A stretch of 64,000 nt of DNA from Sulfidibacter corallicola (GCF_017498545.1 NZ_CP071793.1:11340256-11404255), one strand, 5' to 3'. Positions 53,979 through 63,458 are shown, counted from the stretch's first letter. The notes: generated by a model not told the origin, from the sequence alone. Made by a program: numbers and translations.

Positions 53979-55339
53979 TCCGATACTCCAAGTCCAAGTG
54001 CCAGGGCCAGATCGATGCGGTTGCCGAGGCGATCGATGCGGGTTTGGTTCAGTCTCACGTTCAGGTCGAATTCGGTTTGTTGGACGGCCAGCAGGTCGAG
54101 GATGTCGCCAAGGCCCTCCCGGTAGCGTTCTTCGAAGTGGCGCCGGCTGGCTGTGGCGTGTGTCAGGGCCGCTTCCAATTCGGGGATCTGTCGGGCGAAG
54201 GCGCGTTCGCGGCTCAGCGCGGTTTCCACCTCCAAGACCGAGGTCAGGAGGCTGTTGCGATAGGACCAGTAGGCGCGCTCGGCGGCCAACTCGGCCAGTT
54301 GCGCATTGGCGCGCAGGCGACCGCCCTGAAAGAGGGGTGCGGTGAGGTTGCCCAGCAGTGACCAGAGCGGGCTACCCTCGAGCATGTCGCTGGGGCTGCC
54401 GCCGGATCGGTCCCAGTTGGCGCCGATCCGAAAAGCCGGTAAAAGCGCCTTGTGGGCCGCTTCGGCGCGGCGATCCTCGGCCCGGATCCGAGTCAGGGCG
54501 GCGGCCAGGTCGGGCCGTTGCGCCAGCGATTGGGCCGGCATGCCGGCGGGCACTCGGGGCACGTCCGGCACCGTGTCGGGGATGTCCACATGCGACATGT
54601 CCAAATCACCCAGCAGCACGCGTAACGCGCGATGGGCCTGGTTGGCGTCCTCTTCCAACGCAGCCAAGGCGGCTCGCGCGTTGCGACTGTCCCTGCGGGC
54701 GGTTTCCAGGTCGGCCAGCTCCCCGCGGCCGGCCCGATAGCGCGCGGTGACGATCTCTTCGTTGGTTTCCAAAACCTCGAGACGTTGGCGTTCGATGGCG
54801 ATCACGCGGCGCACGTTCAAGATGTCGAGCGCGCGCTGGACCACCCGTGCGGCCAGAGAGCGACGGGCGGCCTGGTACGTGGCCCGCGCCGCTTCGCGAT
54901 CCAAGCGGGCGGCGGCCTCGGCGTCGGCCAGACGGCCCCAGACATCCAATTCCCAGGAGAGGTTGAACCCACCGGAAACCGTGGTGAAGGGGTCGTCGGG
55001 CGCTTGTGCCGATTTATCGCGGCGGCCGTCGACGGTCAGCCCGATCTCGGGGAGGCGGGCACCGCGGCGATCGCGCACCAGCAGGTCGGCTTCGCGGATC
55101 TGGAGCGCCGTCAATTGGAGATCGGGATTCTCGTCGAGCGCACGGCGGATGAGGGATCGATAGGATTCGAGAGGGACCAGGTCGTCGATCGTCAGATCGG
55201 CGGCAGCCTCGACTTCGGGATCTTGCACCGTCTGCCAGGCCTGGGGCAGCGCCACGTCGGGGTGGTGGGCATCGACCTTCTTGGAAAGCCCGCCACAGCC
55301 CAACAAAAAAAGCGCGGCGAAACAGGATAACCATTTCAT
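53975..55339 (-). CDS. TolC-like outer membrane efflux lipoprotein (NodT/OMF family)
   Basis: 454 residues. Lipoprotein signal MKWLSCFAALFLLGC with Cys at 15. Two OEP repeats (~60-230 and ~270-450) with the coiled-coil arms: RRALDENPDLQLTALQIREADLLVRDRRGARLPEIGLT, then AQRPDLAAALTRIRAEDRRAEAAHKALLPAFRIG. First gene of the operon. It forms the outer-membrane exit duct. A terminator-like hairpin lies in its leader. Confidence 0.9.
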   Translation of the reverse strand: MKWLSCFAALFLLGCGGLSKKVDAHHPDVALPQAWQTVQDPEVEAAADLTIDDLVPLESYRSLIRRALDENPDLQLTALQIREADLLVRDRRGARLPEIGLTVDGRRDKSAQAPDDPFTTVSGGFNLSWELDVWGRLADAEAAARLDREAARATYQAARRSLAARVVQRALDILNVRRVIAIERQRLEVLETNEEIVTARYRAGRGELADLETARRDSRNARAALAALEEDANQAHRALRVLLGDLDMSHVDIPDTVPDVPRVPAGMPAQSLAQRPDLAAALTRIRAEDRRAEAAHKALLPAFRIGANWDRSGGSPSDMLEGSPLWSLLGNLTAPLFQGGRLRANAQLAELAAERAYWSYRNSLLTSVLEVETALSRERAFARQIPELEAALTHATASRRHFEERYREGLGDILDLLAVQQTEFDLNVRLNQTRIDRLGNRIDLALALGLGVSE

Positions 55340-55472
55340 AGGGATCGTCTCCAGGGTGGAGGAAGTGGGGGAACCGCTTGAGGCGAGGAACCGGAATGAC
55401 CGGGCCGCAGGCGCTGAAGCCCCTTATGAGACGTACCTTAAAACCCCGAAGGTAAAAGCGAGGTTAAGACGC

Positions 55473-55508
55473 AAAAAAAAAGCCCCACGGCCTTGGGGCA
55501 CGTGGGGC
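55473..55508 (-). terminator. Terminator-like hairpin in the leader of the efflux operon
   Basis: On the minus strand GCCCCAC...GTGGGGC (7-bp stem, plus an alternative inner pairing) is followed by nine T. It sits 134-169 bases upstream of the OMF start in the same direction, so it either ends an unseen transcript from the right or works as an attenuator. Confidence 0.65.
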
Positions 55509-55900
55509 ATGGTGGAGCAGCGCGAGACCGCGGCAGCGGGCCCTCTCTTCGAGGAAGCCCTGTCCCCCTGTCGGCGCGAAAAAACGCTCCCCGAGCTGTT
55601 GCGGAGCCTGGAGGGCTAGGCCTGGTGGACGACCGACCGATCCGCCCACGAGGCCGCCCAACCGCTGTTCATCGCATGTAGCGAGCCATACTGCCGGGCG
55701 AAGCTCTGGCGGCGACCAACTCGCTCCAGGACTTGGGTCTGAGTCTGCTAGCCGTCGAGGCCCGCGAAGCGCTGGATGCGTTATCTAAGGCAACGACCAA
55801 AAACGATAAAAAAAGGAAGCTAACTGGCCTCCTTTTTCAGTTTTCACCAGGTCCAGTGACCCTCTGGAAACAGGGTTTTTTGAAAGGGTTCCTCTAGATC
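55509..55900 (+). pseudogene. Possible gene remnant, interrupted by stops
   Basis: In one plus-strand frame a protein-like stretch ends LEG-stop, while the neighbouring frame reads RAILPGEALAATNSLQDLGL and continues with LLAVEAREALDALSKATT before a stop. Composition suggests decayed coding sequence, but no family is recognised and the frames need several repairs. Could be coincidence. Confidence 0.2.
55810..55837 (+). terminator. A/T-type hairpin, bidirectional terminator candidate
   Basis: AAAAAGGA..GC pairs with GC..TCCTTTTT (one mismatch), loop TAACTG. Works in both directions. It may end the plus-strand remnant. Confidence 0.5.
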
Positions 55901-56137
55901 GAGCTGGTTGCCAATGCAAGCTGTTTTCAGCGGCCAGGTATCAGCTAAACACCTAGTAAATTAGTATCTTGCTGAAACCTGGCACCGAAACCTGAGACCT
56001 TGCCCATCCAGCCAACCCATGTTAGGCGTCAAGATCTTTCCGTTTCTGGATGGACACTAGGTCTAACGAGTCAGGGACATGGTCGTAGGGTTTTCACCGG
56101 AAGTCTCATTAAAAGATTCCAGGGATCGATTCCCGGA
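55838..56137. other. Spacer left of the toxin-immunity pair
   Basis: About 300 bases, AT-richer than the surrounding DNA. It has an inverted repeat GCCAGGT / ACCTGGC near 55935-55990. No gene is seen. Confidence 0.4.
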
Positions 56138-56578
56138 TCAGAGACATAGCTCAGCAAAGCTAATTTTAGTAACGGCTTCTAGTTTCTCGAGGTGTTTGGA
56201 TATTTTCGGATATTCGACGGATGCAGGAATGGACACTGCAAGCATATTGAAAGCACCAAATTCTCCATACTCACAGTAACAATTATGTACTTTAAAGTAT
56301 TGGTAAAGATCTTCCTTGCAGCTTTCGTCGATAAAAATGATCGACACAGACTTACTGTTACCATGCTCTACAACTCTTTCGAAGTCGTAAACGCCTTCGC
56401 TCCCTGCAGGCTTGCAAAGAACGATATCCCCTATCGCAATGCTCTCAACAAAAAAAGGAGTGTTGTCAATCTTAGCGACTCCCTCATTGACTAATTGGGC
56501 ATTCAACATTTCTACAGCGATCGGGGGAAAACCTTCCTCGTGGGCTTCAAGAGGGAAACGTATTTTCACATATTCCAT
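56138..56578 (-). CDS. DUF4265-family protein, candidate immunity protein
   Basis: 146 residues, low-GC codon use unlike its surroundings. Matches the DUF4265 pattern: VKIRFPLEAHEEGFPPIAVEMLNAQLV, the DIVLCKPAGSEGVYDFERVVEHGNSKSVSIIF core, and CEYGEFGAFNMLAVSIP. DUF4265 genes often sit next to polymorphic toxins. Its ATG is 22 bases from the stop of the Rhs/HNH gene, the usual toxin-then-immunity order. It probably neutralises the adjacent HNH nuclease by direct binding in the cytosol; this is inferred from position. Confidence 0.75.
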   Translation of the reverse strand: MEYVKIRFPLEAHEEGFPPIAVEMLNAQLVNEGVAKIDNTPFFVESIAIGDIVLCKPAGSEGVYDFERVVEHGNSKSVSIIFIDESCKEDLYQYFKVHNCYCEYGEFGAFNMLAVSIPASVEYPKISKHLEKLEAVTKISFAELCL

Positions 56579-56600
56579 CTATACTCCTTTTCATTAAGGC

Positions 56601-58328
56601 CTACTGAGTGATCTTATCGGATTTTGTGTTGTTGCAACCAGCGCACTTTATATCAATATTGGATTGATCCTCTATAGTCGCTCCGTTACCACCTTTGGAG
56701 CGAGGGAAAATATGGTCACCTTGTCCTTCCCTTGGGTTGACTGTACTGCCTTTTGTTCTTCGGGTAGCGGGCGTGGTTTCAACGCCGCAATTTTCACATT
56801 TCACCGTTCCATTATTTTTAGCTGCGTTTCGTTTCTTAGCTTCATGAATTGCACCTTTTGTGTGCCTCTTGCCAGCTCTATTGCCACCAGCGGAACCTGC
56901 TCTTTTCGCAGCGCCAGCCGCATCATCGACCTTGTCCAGGGCTTTGGCTGTATCCCCCGCATTATCCAATGTATTGGCCGCTTTGCGAAGGTCATTTGCC
57001 TTGTCGGCCTTTGTCGCGGCATTGACCACCATCTTCCCGGCCCGCGACACCTTGATCGCCGTTCCCGCGCCGCCAGGCACGACTGGAACCGCTGCCGCCA
57101 AGGTGTCGACCACCACACCGCCGGCATCGATCGTGGCGTCGAGCCAGTTGCCCTCGCGGGCATTGTGGACGAACGAGGCCACCCCGATGCCGATGTTGGC
57201 CACGTCCCATACGGTTTCCAGGGCTTGGCCGTCCGGGTCCACCGCGTTCGCCGGGTTTTGGTGGGTGTAGCTGTACAGGTTGTAACTGTTTGGCTGGTAT
57301 GGATTGAAATCACGGCCCGGATCCGGCTGGGTGAAGCAGCCGGCCACCGGGTCGTAGAACCGGGCTTTCATGTAGATCAGCCCGTTCGGATCTTCGTCGT
57401 GGCCCGTGAAGCCGTGTGCGCCCTTGTGACGGGCTTCGGCGATGAACGGTTGCCCGTAGGGTTCGTAGGCGGAGGTCATGGCCTCATTGGTTTCTCCATC
57501 CCAGGTCACGACCGGGTTGCCCAATCGGTCGCGGAAGAAGTGGGTCTTTTCCTTGCGCACGGGCTGGCCGCTCTCGAAGTCCTCTTTTTCGAGATAGATG
57601 GCCTTGCCCTGCAAGGTGATGTACTGGCGCCGTTGCTTCAGCGCGTCGTTCGTTCCAAGGGCGAAGTCTTCCTCGGTGATGATCCGGCCGTCTGCGTGAC
57701 GGATCGAGTACGTCACGCTTTCGGTGTCCTCGCGGACGGCGGCAACGCGTTGGCCGAAGGCGTCATACAGGAAGAATTGCTCACCCGATCCCGAACGGTT
57801 CCCGTTGACGCGCCGACTCGCCGTGATCCGGGAAACCTGGCCGGCTCGGTTGTACTGGACCTGATGGTTCGGTGTGTCCGTCAACCGGCCTTGCACGTCG
57901 TAGGTGTAGCCACCATCTCGGTGAAACGGGTTCCCCTGGCTGTACCCGGCTGCATGGGCACCCACGGCCAACGTCGCATTCCCGGTGTGATAACTCAGCG
58001 CGGTTCGGTTGGTGAGGTTCCCGACCAGGTCGTAGCCGTAGGTGATCGACGCGTTCCCGACGGCGAACGACTGCAACTGGCCCAGCTCGGTGTAGCCGTG
58101 ACGAACCTCCGTCGCGGAAGGGAACAACCGGTCGTTTCGGGTGTAGGACGCGATGAAGCCCCACTCGTTGTAGGTGGTGAATACGCGTCGGTACAAGTGC
58201 CCCATGCTTCCGCGAAGCTCGCAGGTCGCCGAGCGACCCAGGGTGTCCGGCCACCAGTAGTTGAACAGCGAGGGACCCGTCCCCATGGCTTCCGCGGCAG
58301 CGACTTCGAGCGCGCCTTCATCGATCAA
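56601..58328 (-). CDS. 5'-truncated Rhs-family protein with C-terminal HNH nuclease toxin
   Basis: 575 residues from a TTG at 58328; a stop codon lies only 23 codons upstream, so the long N-terminal shell of a normal Rhs/YD-repeat protein (often >1000 residues) is missing. YD-type repeats occur at ~85-260 (VRHGYTELGQLQSFAVGNASITYGYDLVGNLTNRT). The Rhs core box is at ~310-365 (AYEPYGQPFIAEARHKGAHGFTGHDEDPNGLIYMKARFYDPVAGCFTQPDPG). After it the sequence is variable and AT-rich, ending in an HNH/EndoVII-like nuclease: CENCGVETTPATRR, GDHIFPRSKGG and CAGCNNTKSDK. The zinc Cys pairs and DH are intact. Probably a displaced or silent toxin tip awaiting recombination, or a degraded gene. Confidence 0.8.
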   Translation of the reverse strand: MIDEGALEVAAAEAMGTGPSLFNYWWPDTLGRSATCELRGSMGHLYRRVFTTYNEWGFIASYTRNDRLFPSATEVRHGYTELGQLQSFAVGNASITYGYDLVGNLTNRTALSYHTGNATLAVGAHAAGYSQGNPFHRDGGYTYDVQGRLTDTPNHQVQYNRAGQVSRITASRRVNGNRSGSGEQFFLYDAFGQRVAAVREDTESVTYSIRHADGRIITEEDFALGTNDALKQRRQYITLQGKAIYLEKEDFESGQPVRKEKTHFFRDRLGNPVVTWDGETNEAMTSAYEPYGQPFIAEARHKGAHGFTGHDEDPNGLIYMKARFYDPVAGCFTQPDPGRDFNPYQPNSYNLYSYTHQNPANAVDPDGQALETVWDVANIGIGVASFVHNAREGNWLDATIDAGGVVVDTLAAAVPVVPGGAGTAIKVSRAGKMVVNAATKADKANDLRKAANTLDNAGDTAKALDKVDDAAGAAKRAGSAGGNRAGKRHTKGAIHEAKKRNAAKNNGTVKCENCGVETTPATRRTKGSTVNPREGQGDHIFPRSKGGNGATIEDQSNIDIKCAGCNNTKSDKITQ

Positions 58329-58566
58329 CTGGTCCTCGGCAAGCGGGGGCCTGCTTCGCTCCTCGGCCGCACAAGATAGTTTTCAGGGCGAAGTCGTTGC
58401 AAGCCCACAAAAACAATTACGGATGGTCCATGGCTCTTTATTTGTTCAATTAATTTACAAATTCCAAGATATTGGCTATCATCCTCGGGTAATTCCTACT
58501 TGATGGTGTCCGGTGATCGTCGGTCGACGCCGGACTGAAACGGGTCCACGCGCTCGAGGAGGAAAT

Positions 58567-59679
58567 ATGCCGGCACCTTCAGACCGATTTGTCGCCCTCG
58601 ACGCTTTCCGCGGCATGACCATCGCCGCGATGATTCTCGTCAACACCCCGGGTTCCTGGTCCCACGTCTATTCGCCGTTACGACACGCGTCCTGGCACGG
58701 CTGCACGCCCACCGATCTGGTGTTTCCGTTTTTTCTTTTCATTACCGGAACCGCCATGTGGTTCTCGTTCCGGAAACATTCCGCTGGCCTCGACAAGCCA
58801 ATGGTTTTGAGGATCTTGCGTCGAGCGGGAATCATCTTCGGCCTAGGGCTTCTTCTCAATGCTTTTCCCTTCTACCGCGATTACGACAACTTTCGGTACT
58901 TCGGCGTGCTACAGCGTATCGGCATCTGCTACGGATTGGCCGCGTTTCTGTGCTTGGGTCTTCGCCCGCGTCGGTTGGCAACCGTCTCGGCGGTGCTGCT
59001 GCTGGGGTACTGGGCACTGTTGACGTCCTTCGGCGGCGATCGGCCCTACGACCTGGAAACGAACCTGGTTCGCCGTATGGATCTGGCACTCTTCGGTGCG
59101 AACCATCTCTATCGAGGAACGGGGATCGCCTTCGATCCGGAGGGTCTGCTCAGTTCGCTGCCGGCGGTGGTTTCGGTCGTGCTGGGCTACCTCACCGGTA
59201 GGGCGATTCACCAACACGGTAGGGACCCGATCCTGTTGCGGCGCATGATTGCCGCCGGTGTGGTCGGCGTCGTCAGCGGTTACGCATGGGATTTTGTCTT
59301 CCCGATTAACAAACACCTTTGGACCAGTTCTTACGTGATCTTCACCGCTGGCTGGGCCTGGCTGACCTTGGCGACCTTGATTTGGTGCATCGACTTTCGC
59401 AGTTACTCGCGTTGGACGATCATTCCCAACGTATTCGGGATGAACTCCTTGTTTTCCTACGTGTTGTCGATTCTGTGGATTTTGGTGTACATCCATTTGG
59501 TTCGTTTGACGGGAAGCGAAGGTCAGTCGGTCAACGGGTATCAATGGCTGTACGAGACACTGTTCCTACCGCTGGCGGGACCGCTAAACGGCTCCTTGCT
59601 TTTCGCCCTTGGCCACGTCGTCTTGTTTTGGGCGATTGCCTGGCTGCTCTACCGTCGCCGCATCTTCATTCGCATCTGA
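58567..59679 (+). CDS. Heparan-alpha-glucosaminide N-acetyltransferase-like membrane protein (DUF5009 type)
   Basis: 370 residues from ATG 58567 with GAGGAGG upstream. Start FVALDAFRGMTIAAMILVNTPGSW is the hallmark of the DUF1624/DUF5009 acyltransferase-like family. Then HGCTPTDLVFPFFLFITGTAMWFSF, GLLLNAFPF, FGVLQRIGICYGLAA, ending GHVVLFWAIAWLLYRRRIFIRI. About 10 membrane helices. The conserved His and Asp (HGCTPTD) are present. The family transfers acetyl groups to sugars across the membrane; substrate here unknown. It stands alone, divergent from the Rhs locus. Confidence 0.87.
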   Translation: MPAPSDRFVALDAFRGMTIAAMILVNTPGSWSHVYSPLRHASWHGCTPTDLVFPFFLFITGTAMWFSFRKHSAGLDKPMVLRILRRAGIIFGLGLLLNAFPFYRDYDNFRYFGVLQRIGICYGLAAFLCLGLRPRRLATVSAVLLLGYWALLTSFGGDRPYDLETNLVRRMDLALFGANHLYRGTGIAFDPEGLLSSLPAVVSVVLGYLTGRAIHQHGRDPILLRRMIAAGVVGVVSGYAWDFVFPINKHLWTSSYVIFTAGWAWLTLATLIWCIDFRSYSRWTIIPNVFGMNSLFSYVLSILWILVYIHLVRLTGSEGQSVNGYQWLYETLFLPLAGPLNGSLLFALGHVVLFWAIAWLLYRRRIFIRI

Positions 59680-59888
59680 TACAGAGCACCATGGCCAGAG
59701 CGTGAAAAAGGCGGTCGGCGACAGCAAAAAACCATCCCAAAATTCGGCTCGCGCGTTGGTGCCAATCTCAAAAACAGGAGCTATTTCCAAACGGGTGCGA
59801 CCCTTGGTCACGAAACCGCGGCAAAGGTCACCGCGAACCGACCCGATTCACGACGAACGGAAGCCCACGAGAACCGGGCCGAACACGC

Positions 59889-60305
59889 TCAGGAAGCCGC
59901 TTCGATTTGCGATCTCAACTCCACGACGTTGCCCTCGGGATCCTTGAGATAGACCGATCTGCCGTTTCCTTGAGCCCCGTAACGCTCCGCAAACTCGCCG
60001 ACCTCGATCCCGTGGGAGATCAGGTGGGCCCGGAGCGCCGCTTCCTCGATCGGTTTGAGTTGAAGGCAAAAGTGATCGAGGTTGTTTTCCGACGCGGACG
60101 GAGGGCCGCCACCCAAGCGACCCAGACGACTGTCCACGGCGACCAGATCGATCAGCGCGTTGCCGGCGCGAAGCTGAACCAGGCCAGTCTCGGGTGAAGT
60201 CTTGCGCTCGACCGCGCAACCCAACACGCCGCAATAAAAACCCAACATGGCCTCGAGCTTGGTGGTTCTCAAGACGAGGTGATCGATTCCCGCAATTTCC
60301 AACAT
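59889..60305 (-). CDS. VOC (glyoxalase/bleomycin-resistance) family protein
   Basis: 138 residues from ATG 60305 (AAGGAG upstream; the upstream extension has no signal). Two beta-alpha-beta-beta-beta modules: IDHLVLRTTKLEAMLGFYCGVLGCAVERK, then NNLDHFCLQLKPIEEAALRAHLISHGIEVG and the end YLKDPEGNVVELR. Metal ligands His (DHLVL), His (DHFCL) and Glu (VELR) are in place. Close to the metal-dependent dioxygenase or glyoxalase I fold; the exact reaction cannot be named. Confidence 0.85.
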   Translation of the reverse strand: MLEIAGIDHLVLRTTKLEAMLGFYCGVLGCAVERKTSPETGLVQLRAGNALIDLVAVDSRLGRLGGGPPSASENNLDHFCLQLKPIEEAALRAHLISHGIEVGEFAERYGAQGNGRSVYLKDPEGNVVELRSQIEAAS

Positions 60306-60807
60306 TCGGTATGTCTCCTTTTCCGCCAATCCACGAACCTCGCCAAGGCGCGAAGTAGGCCCTATTTTGTCCACTAAATACACGAAAATGCACGAAAAAC
60401 CGCGTTCGCCTCCTTCGCACATGCCTGTCCCGACTCGCCAGAGGCCCCGATTGCGCCAGTCGTGTGAATCGTGTTATTCGTGGACAGCCTCCTCGCTGGA
60501 GGTGAGCCGAAATGGTCGCAGTACCGCCGGTCCTTCAAAAAATCGGGAATTCGGGATTTGAGGATGGTTTTTTTATTCGTGTCAATCGGTGTGATCCGTG
60601 GACAGATTTTTTTAGCCGAAGATGAACCACAGGAGGAGTGGTTCCCTCAAATTCACATCAACATTTTAGATTTTGGATGTTCGTACTTTTCGTGAACTTA
60701 GCTCCAAAAAAACACTTCCCAATACACACCAGAATCTCCGGATTTTGACGTTCGTGTTTTTCGTGGACCGAACTGCAGAGAACCAACTATGAAGTGAGGT
60801 ATATATT
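60306..60807. other. Intergenic region with dispersed CGTGGA-type motifs
   Basis: About 500 bases. It contains the 31-base motif at 60575-60605 and weaker relatives near 60461-60487, 60690 and 60760 (TTCGTG...CGTGGAC). No gene is seen. Confidence 0.5.
60575..60605 (+). repeat. Dispersed 31-base motif, copy 2
   Basis: ATTCGTGTCAATC and then GTGTGATCCGTGGACAG; identical to 47193-47223 on the other strand except one base. Confidence 0.65.
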
Positions 60808-61176
60808 TTGACCACCGAAAAGACCACCTACGAAGGCAGTTGCCATTGCGGCAAGATCGCCTTCGAGGTTCGTTTGCCCGAAATCACCGCCGGCCTCCAG
60901 TGTACCTGTTCCATTTGCATTCGCAAGAACGCCATTATGTCGAAGCACTATGTCGACCCCAAAGACTTTCGGCTTCTACGAGGCAAAGACGACCTGTCCG
61001 TCTATCATTGGAACGACAAGGATGTGAATCATTACTTCTGCCGACACTGTGGTATCTATCCCTTTCACGATTCGATCTACGAACCTGGCAAATACCGCAT
61101 CAATCTCGGGTGCCTGGACGATGTGGATCCCCGTGGCCTGGAGATCGATGTATTCGACGGCAAGAACATCCTATAG
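60808..61176 (+). CDS. GFA-family zinc protein (glutathione-dependent formaldehyde-activating type)
   Basis: 122 residues, TTG start with GTGAGG upstream. Zinc cysteines of the GFA/CENP-V fold: GSCHCGKIAFEV, CTCSICIRKN, FCRHCGIYPF. Ends LGCLDDVDP-GLEIDVFDG. The name refers to Gfa activity in some members; most are of unknown function. Not next to formaldehyde genes. Confidence 0.88.
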   Translation: MTTEKTTYEGSCHCGKIAFEVRLPEITAGLQCTCSICIRKNAIMSKHYVDPKDFRLLRGKDDLSVYHWNDKDVNHYFCRHCGIYPFHDSIYEPGKYRINLGCLDDVDPRGLEIDVFDGKNIL

Positions 61177-61271
61177 GATGTGCCCATCCAGAAAGGTAGG
61201 ATCCCCGGCTTCGGGAGCGGGCTTCCTGGATGGGCACCGTTCGCGTTTCGAGGGTCAGCTCACGGAGACGA

Positions 61272-62444
61272 TCAGTCGACGACCTTCACGAAAACGCGGT
61301 TGCTCAAGTCGCCGTTGGGGGTCTCGATCAGGAATTCGATCTCTTTGTTGAGTACCGACGCATGGGCGTCCTGATACCAACGGAAGCGCACCTCGTGTAC
61401 CGTCCAATTGCTTCCGTCGTTGTCCGTGAAGGTGTAGGTGCTGCGGCGCAGATTGCTGAGGTTGGGATTGTCGAGGATGTCCAAGCCAGGCTCGATGCCG
61501 CCGTTGCCGTCGCCGATCCGGATGTGCTCGATCTCGTGGAACGCCTTGAAGGTGTAGGTGTTCCAACTTTGGTTGGGCATTTCCACATAGAAAGCGTCGT
61601 TCAGGGTCAGGTGCTTGAGGTTTTCGCGGTAGACGAAGTTGGTCTTGGACTCCACCCAGCCCTGATCGAACAGTAGCGGCTCGCTCAGGTCCTTGTTCCA
61701 ATAGCCGTTGAAGGGATCCAGGCGCTTGCCCTTGTAGTGGTAACGCGTGTGGATGTGGGTCACGTCCAGCGAGGTGGCCCCGCTGTTGCCTACCTGAGCC
61801 AGCACTTGGCCCGGCACGACGAAATCGCCGACGCTGACCACGATCGAATGCTGCTTCAGGTGCGCGAAGGAAATACGGAACCGGTTGTTGAAATTGGAGT
61901 TTGTCGCATCGCCGTCGAGATAGCAGGTCAGCTCCAGGGTGTTCCCCAAGCTCCAGGTGTCGGGCACATCGGGGCCCGAATCGTGAGCGCTGGTCACCTT
62001 GACGACCGCGCCGTTGGGAAACGGATTGATCACTTCGTTGGCACCCCAGTTTCGGAAGCTCACCAGCCAGTCGGTGGCGTCGTGACCGGAGCCGCTGCTG
62101 AACCGATAGGTGCGCTTGTCGGAATCGTTGTCGTAGGGAATGAAATGGTCACCCGACCAGGGCCAGGAATCGTTGTGGTTGCGGTAATTCCAGACGCCGA
62201 AATAATCGTCGCGCCGCAGGGGAATGGTCAATTTCGGTAGATAGGTGGCATAAAAGGCCTTGGGATCGGCGTTGTATAGGGCGTCGACGTCGCCGGTATA
62301 GTGTTGCAGAGGACTGTCGAAGTGGTAGCTGTCGAATCCGGGCTGCGCCAAGGCGGGAAGCCCGATCGATGCGATCAGCAATCCGACGAGGGGCAACAGG
62401 GATCGATTCAGATGACTCTTCACGTGGAACAAAGAACAGATCAT
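61272..62444 (-). CDS. Exported M23-like peptidase-fold protein
   Basis: 390 residues from ATG 62444 (AGGAG nine bases upstream). A signal peptide ends at ALAQ (about residue 34). The central part is LytM/M23-like: GSGHDATDW (H-x3-D zinc pair), ISFAHLKQHSIVVSVGDFVVPGQVLAQVGNSGATSLDVTHIHTRYHY (the GN-G...THIH zinc motif). The zinc ligands appear kept although spacing is loose. A C-terminal beta domain (~285-390) follows. M23 enzymes cut peptidoglycan cross-links; this one might instead be a secreted binding protein. Confidence 0.8.
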   Translation of the reverse strand: MICSLFHVKSHLNRSLLPLVGLLIASIGLPALAQPGFDSYHFDSPLQHYTGDVDALYNADPKAFYATYLPKLTIPLRRDDYFGVWNYRNHNDSWPWSGDHFIPYDNDSDKRTYRFSSGSGHDATDWLVSFRNWGANEVINPFPNGAVVKVTSAHDSGPDVPDTWSLGNTLELTCYLDGDATNSNFNNRFRISFAHLKQHSIVVSVGDFVVPGQVLAQVGNSGATSLDVTHIHTRYHYKGKRLDPFNGYWNKDLSEPLLFDQGWVESKTNFVYRENLKHLTLNDAFYVEMPNQSWNTYTFKAFHEIEHIRIGDGNGGIEPGLDILDNPNLSNLRRSTYTFTDNDGSNWTVHEVRFRWYQDAHASVLNKEIEFLIETPNGDLSNRVFVKVVD

Positions 62445-63458
62445 AGGAAAAACTCCTGGATTCAAATAAGTTAAAGGCGCATTTTCATCATCCGGCAGGC
62501 AGCACACACCGCGCCCCTCACGCCGATTCGGATGTCGCATCGCAGTCGAGCAGGCATCGTTCGACCACCTGGACGGCACCGACACGGAATCTCGACACAG
62601 GAGATCCGACGGCACCGGCCCTCGGACACGGCATCGCGCGCAAAACGTGGGAAGCATGGTATAGCCAGATGTGGGACTCGAGATCACTATCGAGAAAGGA
62701 AACAAAGACCTAGGAAGTGATGACACCAAATCGATCTCGAGTGTCCTATGTTTTTTACGCACACAAACGCAATACCTCCCTGTTTATTTTTTACTTTAGA
62801 ATTGCAATTATTTTTTAAAGACAAAAATTTTCTCCCATCCCAAAACCTCGCCAGCGTCGGACATCGCAATGGGTGGCGGATCGGGGCCGAGCGTCACCGA
62901 AAGGAAAAAGTAAGGCGAGAAGCAAGTTAACTCTTGTTTTACAATCGAGAGCTGACTAATATATCAGTCGCATCCCAAAAAAGTGATTCATCTGCCCTCT
63001 CGCCCTCGACGCGTTCGGATCCACGTCGGCACACCATGTTCTCGCAGAGCCCGTGGTCGACCTCGCTTGCGTCGCATCTTTCTTTTCCGCCCTTGGAGCC
63101 TTTCCACCACACCCGCGTCGATCCCATCCTTTCGCGACCGCTCATCGCATCGAGATCGGCGGCACGGGAAATCGGATCTCGGGACCACCGAACCTCCCTT
63201 ACCGGGCCTCCCTTACCGGGCCTCCCTTACCGGGCCTCGAGATCGGTGTGGTTTCTTCCGCCCTCAACCAGGCCTTCGTTCTCCGCACACCCGCCCTCGC
63301 GCCATCCCGATTCGCCTCGATCCCCTGGGACATCCGGCCGAATCGGGACAAGGCCACGGTGTGCCCGGAGCACAGAACCCAACGAGGAAGTGACCCGATC
63401 CCTCTACAGAATGAGGGTCCCACCCACCTCGTTCGCATGTTTCCACCGAGGAGATTTC
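62445..63458. other. Intergenic region, about 1 kb
   Basis: Divergent spacer. The left part (62690-62990) is AT-rich and likely holds promoters for the M23-like gene. The right part contains the 14-base tandem repeat at 63193-63234 and Arg/Pro-coding frames on both strands that I do not call. Confidence 0.5.
63193..63234 (+). repeat. Tandem 14-base repeat (CCTCCCTTACCGGG), three copies
   Basis: Perfect units at 63193, 63207 and 63221, then a partial CCTCGA. The same unit occurs at 29925-29952 in a similar position upstream of an exported protein. Confidence 0.85.

Noticed and set aside
56040..56080. Integron attC-like GTTAGGC / GTCTAAC pair near 56029-56070
   Set aside because: The core sites are in the wrong order for an attC and only one pair exists; no integrase nearby.
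63193..63234. Tandem repeat as a CRISPR array
   Set aside because: 14-base units directly adjacent with no spacers.
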